Shown here piece after piece: positions 51,246 through 59,269 of a DNA stretch of 64,000 bases. The notes under the pieces are model-generated. The model did no database searches. It was not told where the DNA came from and worked only from the letters and a program-made list of their open reading frames with translations. Each line of letters starts with the position of its first letter. Position 1 is the stretch's first letter. The position numbers and the translations under genes were made by a program. This DNA comes from Streptomyces sp. NBC_01244 (GTDB taxonomy: Bacteria > Actinomycetota > Actinomycetes > Streptomycetales > Streptomycetaceae), in assembly GCF_035987325.1 (NCBI RefSeq), contig NZ_CP108488.1, forward strand, positions 4,154,001 through 4,218,000. Reading direction: 5' to 3'.

Positions 51246-52525
51246 TGGGTTCCGGTACCCGTACGAAGCCTCGCGCGGCCGAGAAGAAGGCGCGCGGCGC
51301 CGAGAGGAAGGCCCGCCGCGCCGAGCAGAAGGCCCGCAAGCTGTCTCCGCCACGCCTCGGCCCCCGGGACGTGTTCCACGTGGGATCGGCGGGGCTGCGC
51401 TCGCGGCCCATGCGCGTGTTCCTGTCCGCGCTCGGGATCGCGATCGGCATCGCGACGATGATCGCGGTCGTCGGCATCTCCTCGTCGAGCCAGGCCAAGC
51501 TGCTCCAGGAGCTCGACAAGCTCGGCACGAACATGATGGTCGCGACACCCGGCCCGTCGATGTTCTCGGGGCAGGACACCAAGCTGCCGAAGGACGCCCC
51601 CGGCATGATCGCCCGGATCGACGGGGTCGAATCGGTCGGCACGACGGGCGACGTGAAGGAGTCCGTCCGCCGCAGCGAGAACATCCCGAAGGAGGAGACG
51701 AACGGCATCGCCCTCAAGGCGGCGAAGGACGAGCTCCTGAAGACGCTCCGGGCCCGGATGCACAGCGGCAGCTGGCTCAACGACGCGACGGGCCGCTACC
51801 CGTCCGTGGTCCTCGGACACGTCACCGCCGAGCGCCTGGGCATCACGGGGCCGGGCGGGCAGGTCTTCATCGGCGGGCAGTACTTCACCGTCATCGGCGT
51901 CCTGGAGCCGATCCCCCTCGCGCCGGAGATCGAACGCTCGGCACTGATCGGCTGGGACGCCGCCCAGAGCCTCCTGGGCTTCGACGGCCACCCCACGTCC
52001 GTCTACGAGCGCTCCGCCGACGACCTCGTCCAGCAGGTCCGGGGCCTCATCGCCAAGACGGCCAACCCGGAGAGCCCGAGCACGGTCTCGGTCACGGACC
52101 CGTCGGCGGCCCTCCAGGCGAAGGCCGCCACCGAGGGCGCCTTCAGCACCCTCCTCCTCGGCCTGGGCGGCATCGCCCTGCTGGTGGGTGGGGTCGGGGT
52201 GGCCAACACCATGATCATCTCCGTACTGGAACGCCGCCACGAGATCGGCCTGCGCCGCTCCCTGGGCGCCACCAAGGGCCAGATCCGTATCCAGTTCGTC
52301 ACGGAGTCCCTGCTCCTGTCGGGCCTGGGCGGCCTGGCGGGCATCGTGCTGGGCGGCGCGGCCACGGCGGTGTACGCCCGAGCCGGCGACCTCCCCTGGG
52401 TGGTCCCCCTCTGGGCCGTCACGGGCGGCTTCGCATCAACCCTGGCCATCGGCACGGTGGCAGGCCTCTACCCGGCGGTCCGCGCGGCAAGGCTGTCGCC
52501 GACGCTGGCCTTGCAGGCGGGGTAG
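51245..52525 (+). CDS. MacB-like FtsX-family ABC permease
   Basis: A 426-residue protein. The N-terminal about 45 residues are Lys/Arg/Ala-rich. Helix 1 (LSALGIAIGIATMIAVVGIS), an extracellular domain and three C-terminal helices (LLLGLGGIALLVGGVGVANT and onward) give the FtsX/MacB topology, with the conserved ERRHEIGLRRSLGATKGQI. It works with the preceding ATPase and adaptor. Element copy 3 begins 4 bp after its stop. Confidence 0.9.
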   Translation: MGSGTRTKPRAAEKKARGAERKARRAEQKARKLSPPRLGPRDVFHVGSAGLRSRPMRVFLSALGIAIGIATMIAVVGISSSSQAKLLQELDKLGTNMMVATPGPSMFSGQDTKLPKDAPGMIARIDGVESVGTTGDVKESVRRSENIPKEETNGIALKAAKDELLKTLRARMHSGSWLNDATGRYPSVVLGHVTAERLGITGPGGQVFIGGQYFTVIGVLEPIPLAPEIERSALIGWDAAQSLLGFDGHPTSVYERSADDLVQQVRGLIAKTANPESPSTVSVTDPSAALQAKAATEGAFSTLLLGLGGIALLVGGVGVANTMIISVLERRHEIGLRRSLGATKGQIRIQFVTESLLLSGLGGLAGIVLGGAATAVYARAGDLPWVVPLWAVTGGFASTLAIGTVAGLYPAVRAARLSPTLALQAG

Positions 52526-52528
52526 GGG

Positions 52529-53001
52529 GCTGCGGGTGGGGTGGTGGCTTTGACAGTGGTTCGGGGGGCGTCCCGGTAGTCCAGTGTTCTTTCGGCGTGG
52601 GCCGGTCCCTCAAGGGCGCTCCCTGCGGTCGCGTCGCTTCGCGATGGCCTTCGGCCACCCTTGACCGACCGACCCACGCCGAAAAGCCACAAGACTTCCG
52701 GGATCCCCCCGGGGAACGGCCGGGAGGGAAGTGTGGGGAGGAGCGGCCTCGTCTGACATGCGCAGCCCCCAAGGGCCGGTGGTCATCTGGACACGGCCCC
52801 GGCAGGACCGCGACCTCGGCCGGAACGAACGCGCGGGGCGATCAGAGCATCCAGGACCGGGCGCCTGAACACCCTTCCCGTGACCGTCGACCGCCACCAC
52901 GAGCGCAAGGACGCCCACGAGCCCCTCAGGGTCGGTGGGCGCGACAGATCGCTACACACTCCCACTCGGCCAAGCGACTACCGACCGTCCGTGGCTGATC
53001 C
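52529..53001 (+). repeat. Three-copy structured non-coding element, copy 3
   Basis: 473 bp, direct with copy 1 and of identical length. Differences from copy 1 include CTCCCTGCGG for CTCCCTTCGG and a block replacement near 52915 that destroys the CCCTTCCCGT/ACGGGAAGGG pairing. The large TTCGGCGTGGG/CCCACGCCGAA inverted repeat is kept. Its left end abuts the permease stop. Its right end is 62 bp before the AlkD-like gene. Confidence 0.9.
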
Positions 53002-53062
53002 GGGGAGGTGGCTGCGTAGGGTGAATCTCGTGGGTGGGGGACGTGAGGGAGAGGAGGGCGTG

Positions 53063-53743
53063 GTGGCTGAGACGGTGCTGGCCGAGGTGATGGCCGAGCT
53101 GGCCGCTTTGGAGGACCCGAAGGCGCGTGCGGTGAACGAGAAGCACGGTGACGATCACGGTGTGAACCTCGGCAAGCTGCGCGCGGTCGCCAAGCGGTTG
53201 AAGACACAGCAGGAACTGGCCTGCCGGCTCTGGGAGACGGGTGACACGGCCGCGAGGCTGCTGGCGATCCTGATCTGCCGACCGAAGGCCTTCGGTCGGG
53301 ACGAGCTGGACGCCATGCTGCGGGATGCGCGCAGGCCCAAGGTGCACGACTGGCTCGTGAACTACGTGGTGAAGAAGAGCCCGCACGCCGAAGAGCTGCG
53401 TCTCGTGTGGTTCGCCGATGCCGATCCCGTGGTCGCGAGCGCCGGGTGGGCGCTGACCACCGAGCGAGTGGCGAAGAAGCCCGACGGTCTGGATCTCGCG
53501 GGCCTGCTCGACGTCATCGAGGCGGAGATGAAGGATGCCCCTGACCGCCTGCAGTGGGCGATGAACCACTGCCTGGCCCAGATCGGTATCGAGCACGCCG
53601 AGTACCGCGCCCGCGCGCTCGCCATCGGCGAGCGCCTGGAGGTCCTGAAGGACTACCCGACGCCTCCCGGCTGCACCTCTCCGTACGCGCCCGTCTGGAT
53701 TGCCGAGCTGGTACGTCGGAAGGACGAGAAGAGGGTGGCCTGA
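53063..53743 (+). CDS. AlkD-like DNA alkylation repair family (HEAT-repeat) protein
   Basis: A 226-residue helical protein. Paired helices such as LGKLRAVAKRLKTQQELACR, FGRDELDAMLRDARRPKVHD and ALTTERVAKKPDGLDLAGLL match the HEAT-like repeats of the DNA alkylation repair family (AlkC/AlkD), with W in HDWLVNYVV. The GTG at 53063 has GGAGGG four bases upstream. Members excise alkylated bases. Activity here cannot be confirmed. Its upstream region adjoins the right end of element copy 3. Confidence 0.8.
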   Translation: MAETVLAEVMAELAALEDPKARAVNEKHGDDHGVNLGKLRAVAKRLKTQQELACRLWETGDTAARLLAILICRPKAFGRDELDAMLRDARRPKVHDWLVNYVVKKSPHAEELRLVWFADADPVVASAGWALTTERVAKKPDGLDLAGLLDVIEAEMKDAPDRLQWAMNHCLAQIGIEHAEYRARALAIGERLEVLKDYPTPPGCTSPYAPVWIAELVRRKDEKRVA

Positions 53744-53796
53744 GCGGTCCCGTAAAGCAGTGGACAGGCCTCGGGCGCTGGGTGAGCATCTCCGCG

Positions 53797-54342
53797 ATGA
53801 GCAATGAACTTCTCCCCAAGCGCGTCCGTTTCGTCAAGCTCAACGCACAGGCCCTCAGGGCCCTTGCCGACGGTGACCTGGCAGGTGGCAGCGCCGAGGC
53901 CGGGGTGGCCCTCGACGAATATTTCGTGTCCGACCGTGCCCGCTGGATCTTCGGCTACCGCGCCGACCAGCTCACCAAGGACCCGTCCGCCGCCCGCTGG
54001 ACCACCCGGGCCGCAGTGTCGGAGCCGGACGGGACGGTCATCGGCGACGCCGGATTCCACGGCCCGCCGAACGAGGCGGGCGTGGTGGAGATCGGCTACA
54101 GCGTCGTGTCCGCCCACCGCCGCCGGGGCTACGCCCGCGCCATGCTGACCGCCCTGCTGGCCAGGGCCGCCGAAGAGCCCGATGTCAGGACCGTCCGGGC
54201 CACCATCCGATCCGACAACGCCGCCTCTCTGGCCGCCCTCGCGGGCTTCGGCTTCGCCCGTGTCGCCGAGCAGGGAAACGAGACCGACGGAATCAGTTTT
54301 GTCTTCGAACGCCCGGCGAACCCGTCGCAGCCGCTTCTCTAG
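53797..54342 (+). CDS. GNAT-family N-acetyltransferase
   Basis: A 181-residue protein. VEIGYSVVSAHRRRGYARAML contains the acetyl-CoA loop R-R-R-G-Y-A, and IRSDNAASLAALAGFGFARV is the typical C-terminal motif. The ATG at 53797 begins MSNELLPKRV. It follows the AlkD-like gene by 53 bp and is followed directly by the P450 remnant. The substrate is unknown. Confidence 0.82.
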   Translation: MSNELLPKRVRFVKLNAQALRALADGDLAGGSAEAGVALDEYFVSDRARWIFGYRADQLTKDPSAARWTTRAAVSEPDGTVIGDAGFHGPPNEAGVVEIGYSVVSAHRRRGYARAMLTALLARAAEEPDVRTVRATIRSDNAASLAALAGFGFARVAEQGNETDGISFVFERPANPSQPLL

Positions 54343-54545
54343 CCCGCCTGGTCACGGGCCCGGCTACGGGCCCCATTTCTGCTTCGGTGCCGCGCTGGCC
54401 CGCCTCGAAGGTGCGGTGGCGCTTCCCCTCCTCCTCCGGCGCCTGGGCAGCGTCGCGCTGGCCAAGCCCACCGAAGAACTGCCCTGGCGGCCGGCCCGGG
54501 TCATGCGCGGCTGGCCGCGCTCCCCGTCGTACGGAACTGATCCCG
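54343..54545 (+). pseudogene. C-terminal fragment of a cytochrome P450 gene
   Basis: In one frame this reads GYGPHFCFGAALARLEGAV, the heme-cysteine loop of P450s (FGxGxHxCxGxxLAR), followed by a P450-type C terminus with ELPWRPARVMRGW. Only about 65 codons survive and no start lies in front. The preceding DNA is the end of a GNAT gene, so the first about 330 residues of the P450 are gone. Confidence 0.7.
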
Positions 54546-54575
54546 GCAACTCGCCACCCACGGGAGGGCATCAAC

Positions 54576-55342
54576 ATGCTCGGCAGGCCCGACGCCCCCG
54601 GCCCCGGCCCCGTATTGCTGGCCGAACCCACCCCGGGTGTTCTGCTCATCACCCTCAACAGGCCCCACGTCCGCAACGCCGTGGACCGGCCCCTCGCCGA
54701 GGCGCTGGACGCGGCCCTCACCGGTGCGGAGGGTCACTTCTGCTCGGGGATGGACCTCAAGGCCTTCCCCACCGAAGGCGTCCCCGTCGTCGCCGGGCGG
54801 GGGCTGGGGGGCTGATCCGCGCCCGGCTGCGCAAGCCGCTGATCGCCGCCGTCGAGGGTGCCGCCGTCGCGGGGGGCTTCGAGCTGGCCCTGGCCTGCGA
54901 CCTGATCACCGCGGCCGACACCGCGTTCTTCGCCCTGCCCGAGGTGGCCCGCGGCCTCGTCGCAGCCGAGGGCGGGGCGATCCGCCTGCCCGGCCGGCTC
55001 CCGTACCACGTGGCCATGGAGATGCTCCTGACCACGGCTCCCCTGTCCGCCACCGACGCGGCCCGCTACGGGCTGGTCAACCGCCTCACCCCCGCGGGAC
55101 GGGCCCTGGAAGCGGCCCTCGCCCTGAGCGCCCGCATCCAGGCCCACTCCCCCCACGCCGTCCACGTCACGAAGCAGATCGTCCAGAACACCCGAGGCCT
55201 GGACGACCACGCCGCCTATGCCCTCCAAGACCCGCTCAGCACACCCGTGTTCGCCACCACCGCCGCCACGGAGGGCGCCCGGGCCTTCACCCAGAAACGT
55301 TCTCCCGCCTGGGACGGGCCGGCGGCGTCCCGCCACCTCTGA
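54576..55342 (+). pseudogene. Crotonase (enoyl-CoA hydratase-like) gene with internal deletion and frameshift
   Basis: The first piece, from the ATG at 54576, reads LLITLNRPHVRNAVDRPLAE then GHFCSGMDLKAFP. About 20 residues normally between these are missing. It stops at a TGA just after a G-run (near 54805-54815). The fold continues in another frame with KPLIAAVEGAAVAGGFELAL, LPEVARGLVAAEGGAIRLPG and a normal end. Both the oxyanion-hole regions are recognisable. It is a broken enoyl-CoA hydratase/isomerase unless the G-run is a sequencing error. Confidence 0.7.
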
Positions 55343-55451
55343 TCCGCCGGACCGGCCCCCGGCTCCGGCCCACCGCCGCCGGTCCCCGGGCCGGACCCCG
55401 CCCCGATCACACCTCTCCCGCCCCGCGCACCCCCCGTCGTACGCTGGTCTG

Positions 55452-55892
55452 ATGCGAACTCCTCGGCAGGCCGCAAGAATCGTCGTCCTCAACCCCGCCG
55501 GATCCGTGTTCCTGTTTCGCGAGAACAACGTGGAAGTCGGCATCCACTGGCTGCCGCCCGGCGGTGGCATCGATCCCGGGGAGACGCCCGAGGAGTGCGT
55601 GCGGCGGGAGTTGCGGGAAGAGACGGGCTGGACGGACCTGGAGCCGGAGCGGCTGCTCTGCACCTGGGAGCACGACTTCACCCACCAGGGCATCCCCGTG
55701 CGCCAGCACGAGCACATCTACGTGACCACCGGCCCGCACCGCGATCCGGTGCCGGAGTACCCCGAGGCCCACTGGCGGTGGCTGTCCGCGCGGAACCTCG
55801 CCGCCCTCGGGGAGGCGCTGTGGCCCCCGCGCCTCGCGCAGCTGCTCGACGAAGCCCCCGCCGAGCCCGTGCACTTGGGGCTGCTCGCCTGA
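55452..55892 (+). CDS. Nudix hydrolase
   Basis: A 146-residue protein. The Nudix box GGGIDPGETPEECVRRELRE followed by ETGW is complete (Gx5Ex7REUxEExGU). It should hydrolyse nucleoside diphosphate derivatives. The ATG at 55452 gives MRTPRQAARIVVLNPAG. No neighbouring gene points to a specific substrate. Confidence 0.9.
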   Translation: MRTPRQAARIVVLNPAGSVFLFRENNVEVGIHWLPPGGGIDPGETPEECVRRELREETGWTDLEPERLLCTWEHDFTHQGIPVRQHEHIYVTTGPHRDPVPEYPEAHWRWLSARNLAALGEALWPPRLAQLLDEAPAEPVHLGLLA

Positions 55893-55951
55893 CCGCCCGC
55901 CCGGGGAGGCCGTCGCCCGCTGCCCGTTTCCCGCTGTTCGCTGCCCGCCGC

Positions 55952-56335
55952 TCAGCGCGGCATGGCCCCGCTCATCTCCCGGGCGAGCGCGCGCAGCTCG
56001 TCCGCGACCGTGGACTCGTAGGAATTCACCGGGCTCACGGGCCAGTTCACCCGCACTCCCGCCCGTTCCGCCAGCACCAGCACGGTGGCCACGAAGCCCT
56101 CGGAGAGGGCGCGGATCACGGCATGGCCGGTGAGTCCGTGGCGGGTGATGAGGGCTTCGGCGAAGGGGCCGAGGGCGCCCGGGTTGATCTGGCACTCGTC
56201 GTTCTCCATCGGGCCGATGCCCGACGGGACGCCGAGTTCCGCCTCGAAGAGGGCCACTTGGCGGTGGAAGAGGCGGGCGGCGCCGTTCGAGGGGTTCCAG
56301 AGGGATTCCTCGCCGAGGTCGTAGTACTGGCTCAC
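55952..56335 (-). CDS. Small soluble protein, DUF6086-like
   Basis: A 127-residue protein. It starts at the GTG at 56335 (MSQYYDLGEESLWNPSNGAA), overlapping the protease stop (GTGA), and is thus coupled to it. ESLWNPSNGAARLF and SGIGPMENDECQI resemble DUF6086 members, which are often neighbours of secreted or polymorphic-toxin-type genes. A protective or chaperone role for the protease is speculation. Confidence 0.6.
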   Translation of the reverse strand: MSQYYDLGEESLWNPSNGAARLFHRQVALFEAELGVPSGIGPMENDECQINPGALGPFAEALITRHGLTGHAVIRALSEGFVATVLVLAERAGVRVNWPVSPVNSYESTVADELRALAREMSGAMPR

Positions 56336-57186
56336 CGGCCGGTACCGCCGCCCGCGGCCCGCGCGTACAGCTGCGCCGCGTAGTCGCTCAGGATCGTGCT
56401 CGTCGAGACGTCGTCGGTGTCCCCGCCGGTCAGGACGCCGATGATCTTTCCGTCGGCCGCGATCCACGAGCTGCCGCTCGTGCCGCCGGGGAAGTCCGCG
56501 CAGTCGAAGCGCTGTTCCGTGGCGCTGAGCCGTACCGCGCGGGACAGGCAGGTGCGCGGGACCTTGCGGTCCGAGGGGTAGCCCGTCACCGTGACCTGCT
56601 CGTCCGTGCGGCCCGTGGTGTCCAGGACGGCGGCGCCGGTGACGTCCTCGATGTTGCGGCCCGAGGCGTCGGGGGCGAGGCGGGCGAAAGCGAGGTCGTA
56701 GTCGTCGTTCGTCCCGTCCGCCCAGCGCGGGTCCTCGAAGACCTCCGCGATCTTCCAGGTGCCGTACGGGACCCGCCCGTCGGCGTACGCGGGTGCGAAG
56801 GTGGCTGCGCCTTCGCCGGCCCGGCCGGCGAGCAGGCAGTGGCCGGCGGTGACGATGAGGTTCCGCCCGGGACTGTGCACGACGGTCGCCGTACAGAAGT
56901 GATTGCCGGTCACATCACCCTCGAACAGTGCCCCGGCGAACGCCGCGGGCCCGCCCGGTGCGGGCGGTGAAACCGACGGTCCGGGGGTCGCCCCACCGGA
57001 GGGCCGAGCCCGTTCCGGCGATTGCGACTGCGATGGGCGGCCCGTGGAAGACATCGTCGGAGGCGCCGTGTTCGCGTGCGCGGGCGCCTTGCCGTCATCG
57101 GCCGGGACCACCTTCGTCATGGCAGCGGACGCACCCAGCGCCGCCACCGCGCACAACACCGCGGTCACCACGGCCCGCTTGTCCAT
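56332..57186 (-). CDS. Secreted trypsin-like serine protease
   Basis: A 284-residue exported protein. The signal peptide (MDKRAVVTAVLCAVAALGAS) is followed by a Pro/Ser-rich linker and an S1-type protease domain. His is in VTAGHCLL, Asp in DDYDLAFARL and Ser in FPGGTSGSSW, with a preceding Cys in RFDCADF. The GTSGSSW form is typical of Streptomyces V8-like/trypsin-like peptidases. The ATG at 57186 has GGGGGAGGG upstream. It is coupled to the small gene that follows. Confidence 0.87.
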   Translation of the reverse strand: MDKRAVVTAVLCAVAALGASAAMTKVVPADDGKAPAHANTAPPTMSSTGRPSQSQSPERARPSGGATPGPSVSPPAPGGPAAFAGALFEGDVTGNHFCTATVVHSPGRNLIVTAGHCLLAGRAGEGAATFAPAYADGRVPYGTWKIAEVFEDPRWADGTNDDYDLAFARLAPDASGRNIEDVTGAAVLDTTGRTDEQVTVTGYPSDRKVPRTCLSRAVRLSATEQRFDCADFPGGTSGSSWIAADGKIIGVLTGGDTDDVSTSTILSDYAAQLYARAAGGGTGR

Positions 57187-57303
57187 CACAGACAACCCTC
57201 CCCCAATTTGCTCCGGCGAAGCATGCCCTGTCCGCGGCAACCCTCGCAAGCGGGACCCCGGCCCTCGGCTGTTGACACCGCTCCGGACACCCTCCACACT
57301 CTT

Positions 57304-57322
57304 CTGTATCCACTGGATACAG
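57304..57322. promoter_or_regulatory. Palindromic operator candidate upstream of the alpha/beta hydrolase
   Basis: CTGTATCCACTGGATACAG has 8-bp perfect arms with a 3-nt centre, 18 bp before the ATG at 57341. It is AT-richer than its surroundings, and the form fits a TetR-like or GntR-like operator. No regulator gene is adjacent. Confidence 0.6.
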
Positions 57323-57340
57323 TTTACGGAGGACGCAAAA

Positions 57341-58444
57341 ATGATCGCCACCGTCGCCGCGATTGCCGCCACCACCGCCGCCGCAGCCCTCGCCACCCCC
57401 GTGGTCGCTCTCCTCCCCCTCCTCGCCCACCGCGCCCTGCGCCGCGCACAGGCCGCGAAGACCCTGCGGATCGAGTCCGCGCACGGCATCGACGAGCAGG
57501 GCTTCGTCCGCATCGGCGGCATCGACCAATGGATCTCGGTCCGCGGCGAGGACCGGGCCAATCCCGTCGTCGTCGAGATCCACGGCGGCCCCGGCGCCAC
57601 CAACTCCATCTACACCTCGCGCACCCGCAGTTGGGGGCGGCACTTCACGATCGTCCGCTGGGACATGCGCGGCGCCGGCAAGACCTTCGGGCACGGCGGC
57701 CCGCAGGGCCAGGGCGAGGCCACCTTCGAGCGGCTCTACGAGGACGCCCTGGAGGTCACCCGGCACGCCCGGGGCCTACTGGGCGCCGAGCGGGTGGTGC
57801 TCCTGGCCAACTCCTACGGCAGCGTCTTCGGGCTGCGGCTGGCCCGCAACCACCCCGAGCTCTACTCCGCGTACGTGGGCACCGACCAGAACATCCACAC
57901 CGGCGGCCGGGACACCTCCGCCCACGACGCCCTACGGGAGCGGCTGCGCGCGGCCGGGAAGGCCAAACGGCTCGCGCAGGTCGAGGCCATCGGGGCCGAC
58001 CCGCACGCGCGGACCCCGCAGCAGCAGGCGGCGTACGCCAAGATCAGCGCGCAGAGCGACCCGCTGACGCTGGCCACGCTCAAGAAGGTGGTTCTGGGTT
58101 CCATGTGGCTGTCGCCGCTGCACTCGCTGCGCGATCTGCGGGACTTCTTCCGCGGGCAGACCTTCTCGGAGCGGATCACCGAGGGGACGGCGGGGCTCGA
58201 CGACCGGGCCGACGGCACGCGCTTCGAGATCCCGTTCTTCGTCTTCCAGGGCGAGCACGACGTCCTCACTCCGGTGGCCGCGGCCAAGGCCTTCTTCGAC
58301 GAGGTCGAGGCCCCGGTGAAGCGGTTCGCCCTCATCGAGGGCTGCGGTCACTTCGCCTCGTTCAGCCGCCCGGACCACTTCCTGGACCTGCTCCTGACCC
58401 ATGTCCGCCCGGCGGTCACAGGCCGGCGCCGCTCCACCGCCTGA
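57341..58444 (+). CDS. Alpha/beta hydrolase, proline-iminopeptidase-like
   Basis: A 367-residue protein. An N-terminal hydrophobic segment of about 30 residues (membrane anchor or signal) precedes the hydrolase. The oxyanion region is VVEIHGGPGATNSIY, and the nucleophile elbow is LLANSYGSVFG, with Ser in A-N-S-Y-G rather than G-x-S-x-G. Asp is in FQGEHDVLTP and His in IEGCGHFASFSRP. Strong GGAGG site. A 19-bp palindrome immediately upstream suggests repression by a TetR-like protein. Confidence 0.87.
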   Translation: MIATVAAIAATTAAAALATPVVALLPLLAHRALRRAQAAKTLRIESAHGIDEQGFVRIGGIDQWISVRGEDRANPVVVEIHGGPGATNSIYTSRTRSWGRHFTIVRWDMRGAGKTFGHGGPQGQGEATFERLYEDALEVTRHARGLLGAERVVLLANSYGSVFGLRLARNHPELYSAYVGTDQNIHTGGRDTSAHDALRERLRAAGKAKRLAQVEAIGADPHARTPQQQAAYAKISAQSDPLTLATLKKVVLGSMWLSPLHSLRDLRDFFRGQTFSERITEGTAGLDDRADGTRFEIPFFVFQGEHDVLTPVAAAKAFFDEVEAPVKRFALIEGCGHFASFSRPDHFLDLLLTHVRPAVTGRRRSTA

Positions 58445-58473
58445 CCGTCCCCAACCCGCCCCGACCCGGTCCC

Positions 58474-58890
58474 TCAGTCGGCCGTGCCGGGTGCCACGAC
58501 CCACCGCATCGGCTGGCCGGTGACCTTGGCGATCATGTCGTATTCGCCGTCGTAGTGCAGGACGGTGGCTCCGTGCCGTTCGGCGGTCGCCGCGATGATC
58601 AGATCCGGGAGGGAGAGCGCCTTCCAGTTGCCCTCCACGATCAGCAGTCTCTGCACCTCCAAGGCCCGGTCCCAGGTCTCATCGGGAGTGGGGAGCCAGT
58701 CGAAGGCGCCCATGCCTTTGCGGACCCGCTCCGCATCGGCCTTGGAGCGTGCGCTGTACATCACTTCCAGCTCCACGGCGCCGCACACGGCAAGGACTCC
58801 CGCCACGTGGAGCGGAAAGACGACCTTGTGCACGGCCGGCTTGGGGTAGCGCGCCAGAGCAGACTTGTCGATCAGAAAGCGCTCGGTCAT
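58474..58890 (-). CDS. PIN-domain ribonuclease toxin (VapC-like)
   Basis: A 138-residue PIN-domain protein. FLIDKSALARY has the first acidic residue, GAVELEVMYSAR the second, and LPDLIIAATAERHGA the third. VLHYDGEYDMIAKV completes the cluster. It should cleave RNA. Its start overlaps the stop of the antitoxin gene (ATGA), the usual order with antitoxin first. Confidence 0.9.
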   Translation of the reverse strand: MTERFLIDKSALARYPKPAVHKVVFPLHVAGVLAVCGAVELEVMYSARSKADAERVRKGMGAFDWLPTPDETWDRALEVQRLLIVEGNWKALSLPDLIIAATAERHGATVLHYDGEYDMIAKVTGQPMRWVVAPGTAD

Positions 58891-59126
58891 GCCGCCCTGT
58901 CCCTCACGTGCTCGGCCTCGGCGAACGTCTCCGCGGCCGGCTCGACCGGGCCCGTCAGGTCGGGCAGCCCGCCCTCGGCGATCCAGTTCAGGAAATCCTC
59001 CCGCTTGCGCCGGTTGACCACGTCCTGAAGGGCCGCGTTCACCGTGGCCACCTTCGTCTTCGTACCGAAGAGCTCGGCGGCCTCCGCCAGCAGGGCGTCG
59101 TCGACGTCGATCACGGTTCTGGCCAT
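58887..59126 (-). CDS. VapB-like antitoxin
   Basis: A 79-residue protein. MARTVIDVDDALLAEAAELF is the ribbon-helix-helix-type DNA-binding start, and VNRRKREDFLNWIAEGGLPD leads to the acidic toxin-binding tail. I chose the ATG at 59126. An inverted repeat lies upstream. It forms a toxin-antitoxin pair with the next gene. Confidence 0.9.
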   Translation of the reverse strand: MARTVIDVDDALLAEAAELFGTKTKVATVNAALQDVVNRRKREDFLNWIAEGGLPDLTGPVEPAAETFAEAEHVRDRAA

Positions 59127-59170
59127 CGTGAACCTCCTCAGCGAGGGGCCGGTCCGACCCCTGTCCACTT

Positions 59171-59206
59171 AAACGATATCAAGATTGACATCGAGAGATA
59201 TCGTTT
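59171..59206. promoter_or_regulatory. Inverted repeat operator of the VapBC pair
   Basis: AAACGATATC and GATATCGTTT are perfect 10-bp inverted halves, 16 bp apart, 45 bp upstream of the vapB ATG. The region is AT-rich compared with the window. Autoregulation by the VapBC complex is the usual mechanism. Confidence 0.75.
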
Positions 59207-59218
59207 CTGCAAGCAGGC

Positions 59219-59247
59219 AGCCCCGGCCGGAGACTCCGGCCGGGGCT
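59219..59247 (-). terminator. Hairpin downstream of the amidohydrolase gene
   Basis: A 13-bp perfect stem AGCCCCGGCCGGA / TCCGGCCGGGGCT with GAC loop. It lies between the amidohydrolase stop (59270) and the VapBC operator. Confidence 0.75.
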
Positions 59248-59269
59248 GTCTATTGGTGAGCTCGGGCCG

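Noticed and set aside
54576..54815. A short separate gene ending just after the crotonase FCSG motif
   Set aside because: The rest of the crotonase fold continues immediately in another frame, so it is a broken gene rather than a small protein.
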